DNA from: Staphylococcus ratti
Lineage (GTDB): Bacteria > Bacillota > Bacilli > Staphylococcales > Staphylococcaceae
Reading direction: 5' to 3'
Assembly (NCBI RefSeq): GCF_020883535.1
Contig: NZ_CP086654.1
Span: 1,240,001-1,304,000, forward strand
Length of the DNA stretch: 64,000 nt
The notes beneath the pieces were generated by a model. It was not told the origin of the DNA. It was given only the letters and a program-made list of their open reading frames with translations, and made no database searches. The translations under genes and the position numbers were made by a program. Positions 59,975 through 64,000 of the stretch are shown here, piece after piece (position 1 is the stretch's first letter; each line of letters opens with the position of its first letter).

Positions 59975-60283
59975 ATGTGGGAAGTGACGAAAATACGCAC
60001 TGATTATGAAGGTTGGTGGTTGTTTGACGACTGGATGGAACATATCATTGAAACTTACTACTTTGAAACATATTCATCATTTATGAATACATATGAACAG
60101 TTGATTAAAGAAGCTAAATCTACCTACGATAATTGTGTAGTAGGCAAACATAACATGTATACTTTTTATAATAATTGCGATATGAATTATTGTGAACATT
60201 GTGATGAAGATTTACAACTATTTGATAGTTTTATCATATTAAACGATGAAAAAATTTATTATAATCTCCCTTTAATTGATTAA
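59975..60283 (+). CDS. DUF1033 family protein
   Basis: The 102-residue protein begins MWEVTKIRTDYEGWWLFDDW, the DUF1033 signature, and carries CEHC in NYCEHCDEDLQ, which may bind metal. It is acidic, soluble and rich in aromatic residues. It lies upstream of cspA; in S. aureus the cspA region is the msaABCR locus, which affects SarA and biofilm formation, and this gene may correspond to its upstream part, but I am not sure. The ATG at 59975 follows a G-rich GGGGGG, an unusual but usable ribosome-binding site. Confidence 0.75.
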   Translation: MWEVTKIRTDYEGWWLFDDWMEHIIETYYFETYSSFMNTYEQLIKEAKSTYDNCVVGKHNMYTFYNNCDMNYCEHCDEDLQLFDSFIILNDEKIYYNLPLID

Positions 60284-60305
60284 ACTAAAAATTTTCATTT
60301 CGATA

Positions 60306-60334
60306 TTGCAAATCGTGTAGTGTTCACGTATAAT
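60306..60334 (+). promoter_or_regulatory. cspA promoter
   Basis: TTGCAA (60306-60311), a 17-base spacer and a perfect TATAAT (60329-60334) give a start near 60341 and a 5' leader of about 120 bases. Confidence 0.7.
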
Positions 60335-60369
60335 AGTTTTTAAGCAATGGCATTATTCCATATTGCAAA

Positions 60370-60432
60370 GAATATTTTAGTACTTTACAATGTTAAAATA
60401 GTATTTTTTGTAATATGCGAATAGCGCATATT
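60370..60432 (+). promoter_or_regulatory. structured 5' leader of cspA
   Basis: Two stems are visible in the leader: TATTTTA/TAAAATA (60373-60401) and AATATGCG/CGCATATT (60412-60432), the latter ending 13 bases before the GGAGG. Long structured leaders are typical of cold-shock mRNAs, where folding changes with temperature. The sequence shows the pairing; thermosensing is inference. Confidence 0.5.
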
Positions 60433-60461
60433 GAATTTTAGTCTTGGAGGTTTCACAGATT

Positions 60462-60662
60462 ATGAAACAAGGTACAGTAAAATGGTTTAACGCTGAAAAA
60501 GGTTTTGGTTTTATCGAAGTTGAAGGAGAAAATGACGTATTCGTACACTTCTCAGCTATCAACCAAGAAGGTTACAAATCATTAGAAGAAGGTCAATCAG
60601 TTGAATTTGAAGTAGTTGAAGGCGACCGCGGTCCACAAGCTGCAAACGTTGTTAAACTATAA
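60462..60662 (+). CDS. cspA: cold shock protein CspA
   Basis: The 66-residue OB-fold protein has both nucleic-acid-binding motifs, KGFGFI (RNP1) and VFVHFS (RNP2). It binds single-stranded RNA and DNA as an RNA chaperone; in S. aureus CspA (MsaB) also influences virulence regulation. An in-frame ATG at 60444 exists, but GGAGG at 60447-60451 points to 60462 and gives the standard length. Its own promoter and terminator flank it. Confidence 0.96.
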   Translation: MKQGTVKWFNAEKGFGFIEVEGENDVFVHFSAINQEGYKSLEEGQSVEFEVVEGDRGPQAANVVKL

Positions 60663-60689
60663 TAAATAGATGCAATATTGACTAATACA

Positions 60690-60719
60690 AAACAGTGAGG
60701 ATCGCTTCACTGTTTTTTT
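60690..60719 (+). terminator. terminator of cspA
   Basis: AAACAGTGA (60690-60698) pairs with TCACTGTTT (60707-60715), followed by a T run. Confidence 0.9.
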
Positions 60720-60731
60720 ATTTTATTAAAT

Positions 60732-60774
60732 AAAAAGGGAAGGGGAACGATGAGATATCGTTCAACCGCTTCCC
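60732..60774 (-). terminator. terminator of the lysine operon
   Basis: On the minus strand GGGAAG-x-GG-xx-GAACGAT pairs with ATCGTTC-x-CCTTCCC, followed by TTTTTA. It lies 52 bases after the lysA stop. Confidence 0.85.
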
Positions 60775-60825
60775 ATAACACATATCCGCTCGCGCTCTCC
60801 AAATCCTGTTCACGATATTGAAGTG

Positions 60826-62091
60826 TTATTTTACGTCATTAATAATTAATTGGCGTAAAGATTGGCGTTTGATAACTTCTCTAGCTTTCCCATTTTTGAC
60901 AAAATAGACAGCTGGCTTTTGAATTTGATTATAGTTTGAAGCCATACTGTAATGATATGCACCCGTGGACAATATCGCTAAATAATCTCCACGTTTCACA
61001 CTTTTAGGTAATTGTGCCTCGTGAATTAAAATGTCTCCCGATTCACATAATTTTCCAGAAATTGTAACGGTTTCATCCGCTATCTCATCTCGATTGACGA
61101 GCTTCACTTGGTATTTCGCATCATATAAAGCTGTTCGTATATGATCACTCATACCACCGTCGACAGAGACATACTTATTTACATTAGGAATTTCTTTAAT
61201 CGATCCAACTTCATATAATGTCACACCTGCCTCTGCTACTATAGAACGTCCTGGTTCGATGCTGATCATAGGTAAAGGGTAATTTAAATCATGACATGTT
61301 GATTTAATATTCTCCACAATTTCAGGAATGCCTTTTTCAATATTGAAAGCATGATCTCCTTCAATATATCGAACGCTAAACCCACCACCAATATTTAACA
61401 GTTCTATTTCTAATGCGCTTTCTTTAAGCCATTTTAATACCATCTTTGCCGTTTCTTTCATAGCTGTTGTTTCTTCAATTTGTGACCCAATATGAAAATG
61501 AATTCCTTTAAGGTTCAAATGTTGACTCTCTTTAATTTGTTGAACTGCTTGATCTGCAAGCCCATATTTAATCGAAAGCCCAAATTTGCTTTTCTCTTGC
61601 CCCGTTTGTATAAACTCATGTGTGTGCGCTTCTACTCCTGGATTCACACGTAAAAGTACATCTACTGCATTTGAGGCATATTGATCAATTAACGCAATTT
61701 CATCAAGTGCATCAACAACAAAATAGCCAATTCCACTATTTAAAGCATATTGAATTTCTTCTTTTGTTTTGTTATTGCCGTGAAAGTGGATTCGACTCGC
61801 ATCATATCCCGCTTCTAAAGCAGTATACAATTCTCCAATCGAAACAACATCCAAATCAAAATTTTCTTCTGCTGCTAATTTTACCATTTGAATACACGTA
61901 AAAGCTTTTGAAGCATAAGACAATACATACGCGATCCCCGTTTTTTGAAAAGCGTCATGATAACGCCGCATTTGTTGGCGTATATACATTTCGTCATACA
62001 CAATCGTAGGGGTTCCAAAACTTTGTGCAAGTGTTTTTAAGTTTGTATTTCCTATTGTGAGTTCTCCATTGTGATTATATAACACTGTCAT
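60826..62091 (-). CDS. lysA: diaminopimelate decarboxylase
   Basis: LysA decarboxylates meso-diaminopimelate to lysine, the last step of the pathway; lysine is the third residue of the staphylococcal wall peptide. The 421-residue PLP enzyme (fold type III) shows the cofactor lysine in VLSYASKAFTC, IHFHGNNKT, GIHFHIGSQI, GGGFSVRY and CESGDIL. Its start overlaps the alr stop by one base. It is the last gene of the operon. Confidence 0.95.
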   Translation of the reverse strand: MTVLYNHNGELTIGNTNLKTLAQSFGTPTIVYDEMYIRQQMRRYHDAFQKTGIAYVLSYASKAFTCIQMVKLAAEENFDLDVVSIGELYTALEAGYDASRIHFHGNNKTKEEIQYALNSGIGYFVVDALDEIALIDQYASNAVDVLLRVNPGVEAHTHEFIQTGQEKSKFGLSIKYGLADQAVQQIKESQHLNLKGIHFHIGSQIEETTAMKETAKMVLKWLKESALEIELLNIGGGFSVRYIEGDHAFNIEKGIPEIVENIKSTCHDLNYPLPMISIEPGRSIVAEAGVTLYEVGSIKEIPNVNKYVSVDGGMSDHIRTALYDAKYQVKLVNRDEIADETVTISGKLCESGDILIHEAQLPKSVKRGDYLAILSTGAYHYSMASNYNQIQKPAVYFVKNGKAREVIKRQSLRQLIINDVK

Positions 62092-63161
62092 TATCGATAC
62101 TCCTTTATTAAAGAATCTAAATTTAACGCGCTTAATTGTTCAGAATTTGCGCCTACACCTTTAAATGTATAATCATCAATACGTAATATTTCGTTATATA
62201 AGATGACATCATCTTGTGCTTTGACTGAATCGTCGACTTCTACAAACATATGGCTCATCATGAGGGCACGGATAGGATAACTTTTTCCATTAATTAACAC
62301 TTCATGTTGCGCACGTGTCCGTAAAACACCGTCGCCGTAACCGATGTCAACGACAGCAAGTTTTGTATTGTTTTTTGATGCTGTAAATGCAAAACTATAA
62401 CCACAATGTTCATCTTTATGGATTGTTCGAATTTGGATGACATTTGCACGCAAGGTGAGGGCTTGTTGTATCGCTTGGCGAGGTAACGCAGCATAGGGGC
62501 GAGAGCCGTACAACGCGATACCTATACGCGCATGTGTATGATAAGGAAAAATGCCTTCCTCTCTCATATAACTCGCACTATTTTGTGCATGAATAAAATC
62601 GAATGTGTATCCTTCATTTAGCAACGCCGTTACAAGTTCTAACCACAATTTCTTTTCAATTTCATAATCGTTCACATCGAACTCATCAGCATAACCAAAA
62701 TGCGTCCACAAACCAGAAATATTCATTTTATTTTTCTGGTTTTTTGTATGGTCTTTAAGTACACTTTGTATTTCTTCTAAGTTTTTCAAACCAGATCGAT
62801 GCAATAAATTTTCATATTCTAAATGAACGTGAATGTCATAAAGTTGTGATTTATATTCAAAATAAAATGCCGCCGACGGTAATGTCATATGAATTTGATA
62901 TTTTCGTATTGAATCAAAATCATAGCTTATATTCATTAAAAAAATGGTTGCATGGGGCGCTAATGCTCTAATACGGATTGCTTCAGAAAGGGAAGTCGTA
63001 CTGAATGTATTGATGCCTTCCTCTAAAAAGGCTTTAACAGCAAAGTCTAATCCGTAATTATAAGCATTATTTTTAACAACAGCCATCATTGCATCATTTC
63101 CCTTTACACTCCTTACATTTTTTTGAAAGATATGTTCATCTACTTGCCAAATCGCCGTCAT
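62091..63161 (-). CDS. alanine racemase family protein (Alr2-type)
   Basis: The 356-residue PLP enzyme has the cofactor lysine K30 in [13 protein letters not shown], the catalytic tyrosine likely in EHCGYSFAF, and GYGDGV near the C-terminal domain. In staphylococci this second racemase gene sits inside the dap operon before lysA, separate from the main alr elsewhere. It may racemise alanine or another amino acid. The N-terminal motif [10 protein letters not shown] departs from the more common VVKADAYGHG. Confidence 0.9.
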   Translation of the reverse strand: MTAIWQVDEHIFQKNVRSVKGNDAMMAVVKNNAYNYGLDFAVKAFLEEGINTFSTTSLSEAIRIRALAPHATIFLMNISYDFDSIRKYQIHMTLPSAAFYFEYKSQLYDIHVHLEYENLLHRSGLKNLEEIQSVLKDHTKNQKNKMNISGLWTHFGYADEFDVNDYEIEKKLWLELVTALLNEGYTFDFIHAQNSASYMREEGIFPYHTHARIGIALYGSRPYAALPRQAIQQALTLRANVIQIRTIHKDEHCGYSFAFTASKNNTKLAVVDIGYGDGVLRTRAQHEVLINGKSYPIRALMMSHMFVEVDDSVKAQDDVILYNEILRIDDYTFKGVGANSEQLSALNLDSLIKEYR

Positions 63162-63163
63162 AT

Positions 63164-64000
63164 TTACACCTCATTGTAATTGAATAACAGTCGTTCATAA
63201 TAATCTGCAATGCGTATTAAAATATGTTCATCAAAATTTAAATGGGGGGTATGTAACCCGCTTACAAACTGTTTCTGTTCATTCCTAGTCCCAAAAAATA
63301 CAAAATAACTAGGAGCAATTTGACTATAGAAGCTAAAGTCTTCACCAAATAAGTATGGCGTATCATTTTCTATGACTTTATTGCCATTGTATTCAATACT
63401 TTCAACCACATATTTCTTTAAATTTGGATTATTTAGCGTAGGGGGATAACCTTCAGCAAACGTTACAGTACAATCTACTTCAAATAAACTATGAACACTT
63501 TCTGCTATTTTTTGCATTTGTGTTTTTATAATGTCTAAATCCTCCATGCTATAAGTACGAATTGTACCTTCTAAATAGCCATTAGATGGTACAGTATTCG
63601 TCGCTTCTCCCGCATTAAAACGACCAATATGAACGATATTACGTTGGAGTCCATTTAAGTGGTAATGTTGAATTTGTGATAATTGTGTTATGACATGATG
63701 CAAAGCTTCTCCCGCAGAACGACCTTGTTCTTTATTGGCTACGTGGCTCGATTGACCTTTCAAATGAAAACGATACTCTGTCGCACTTGCTGTGATTTCA
63801 TCGTCGCGTATAGCAATCGAACCTTCCTCTACAAACGGCATGACGTGTACACCATAGATTGCTTTAATATCATAATCGTCAAAGGCATTTGCCTTAATTA
63901 AAAGGTTAGCGCCGCCACCTGATTCTTCAGCAGGTTGAAAAATAAAAACTACATTATGAGGTAATGTCCCCTTATCGAAAAGAGCTTTACAACGTTTTAC
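63164..64000 (-). CDS. M20 amidohydrolase, likely N-acetyldiaminopimelate deacetylase (5' end cut)
   Basis: The frame is open on the minus strand from the window edge at 64000 to the stop at 63164 (278 residues). It shows [24 protein letters not shown] and [18 protein letters not shown], plus GEDFSFY near the end, all metal-site or lid signatures of M20/HipO-type amidohydrolases. In the staphylococcal dap operon this enzyme deacetylates N-acetyl-LL-diaminopimelate. It ends 2 bases before alr. The N-terminal quarter is outside the window. Confidence 0.9.
   Translation of the reverse strand, partial: VKRCKALFDKGTLPHNVVFIFQPAEESGGGANLLIKANAFDDYDIKAIYGVHVMPFVEEGSIAIRDDEITASATEYRFHLKGQSSHVANKEQGRSAGEALHHVITQLSQIQHYHLNGLQRNIVHIGRFNAGEATNTVPSNGYLEGTIRTYSMEDLDIIKTQMQKIAESVHSLFEVDCTVTFAEGYPPTLNNPNLKKYVVESIEYNGNKVIENDTPYLFGEDFSFYSQIAPSYFVFFGTRNEQKQFVSGLHTPHLNFDEHILIRIADYYERLLFNYNEV

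Overview
The window is a chromosomal segment of a low-GC Gram-positive bacterium and is almost certainly from the genus Staphylococcus. The gene order der-gpsA-hup-hepS-menG-hepT-ndk-aroCBA, then bshA-cca-birA-dinG-asnS-dnaD-nth-pbp2-recU, gpsB-rnpB-rlmL, thyA-folA-msrAB, murG-arlRS-odhAB and dap-alr-lysA is the staphylococcal core order. arlRS, cvfC, bacillithiol synthesis (bshA), a bacilliredoxin and a type-B RNase P RNA agree with this. The protein sequences differ clearly from the S. aureus sequences I remember, so this is another species; I cannot name it from sequence reading alone.

Layout. 1-5 kb: end of der, gpsA, HU, and the menaquinone side-chain cluster hepS-menG-hepT. 4.3-11.4 kb: ndk, shikimate genes aroC-aroB-aroA, a TPR protein, a UPF0302 protein and a membrane zinc protease. 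11.5-21 kb: MazG-like hydrolase, bshA, cca, birA, dinG, asnS, dnaD, nth and ypoC. 21-24 kb, minus strand: pbp2 and recU. 24-28.3 kb: yppE-ypsA-gpsB, RNase P RNA, rlmL and rarD. 28.5-33 kb: a two-headed dynamin and a 5'-3' exonuclease facing an RNase H-like gene. 33.4-34.1 kb, minus: a queuosine-precursor transporter behind what looks like a preQ1-I riboswitch. 34.4-44.3 kb: zinc-finger protein, cvfC, bacilliredoxin, thyA, folA, degV, msrA, msrB, crr-type EIIA, yozE, ctpA, an acetyltransferase, murG and a PAP2 phosphatase. 44.3-44.6 kb: a Fur-box-flanked small RNA gene matching IsrR in position and architecture. 44.6-50.8 kb: arlRS and odhAB.

50.8-52.1 kb is the only long stretch without an intact gene. 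It holds a structured element of about 270 nt with inverted ends, a decayed ISL3-family transposase tail, and two identical 32-bp copies of a hairpin repeat. 52.1-57.4 kb: VOC protein, small DUF6501-like protein, MoxR ATPase with VWA partner, and brnQ behind a CodY-like box. 57.5-59.7 kb, minus: telA, xpaC and acyP. 60-60.7 kb: a DUF1033 gene and cspA. 60.8-64 kb, minus: the 3' half of the lysine/DAP operon (amidohydrolase, alr, lysA), cut by the window edge.

The coding content is ordinary core genome. The most interesting material is in regulatory RNA and DNA: the Fur-controlled sRNA, the preQ1 riboswitch, CcpA- and CodY-type operators, a perfect palindrome just upstream of the HU ribosome-binding site, and the structured repeat/IS scar at 51 kb. 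I found no CRISPR array, tRNA, rRNA, prophage or antibiotic-resistance gene, and no clearly new protein system.
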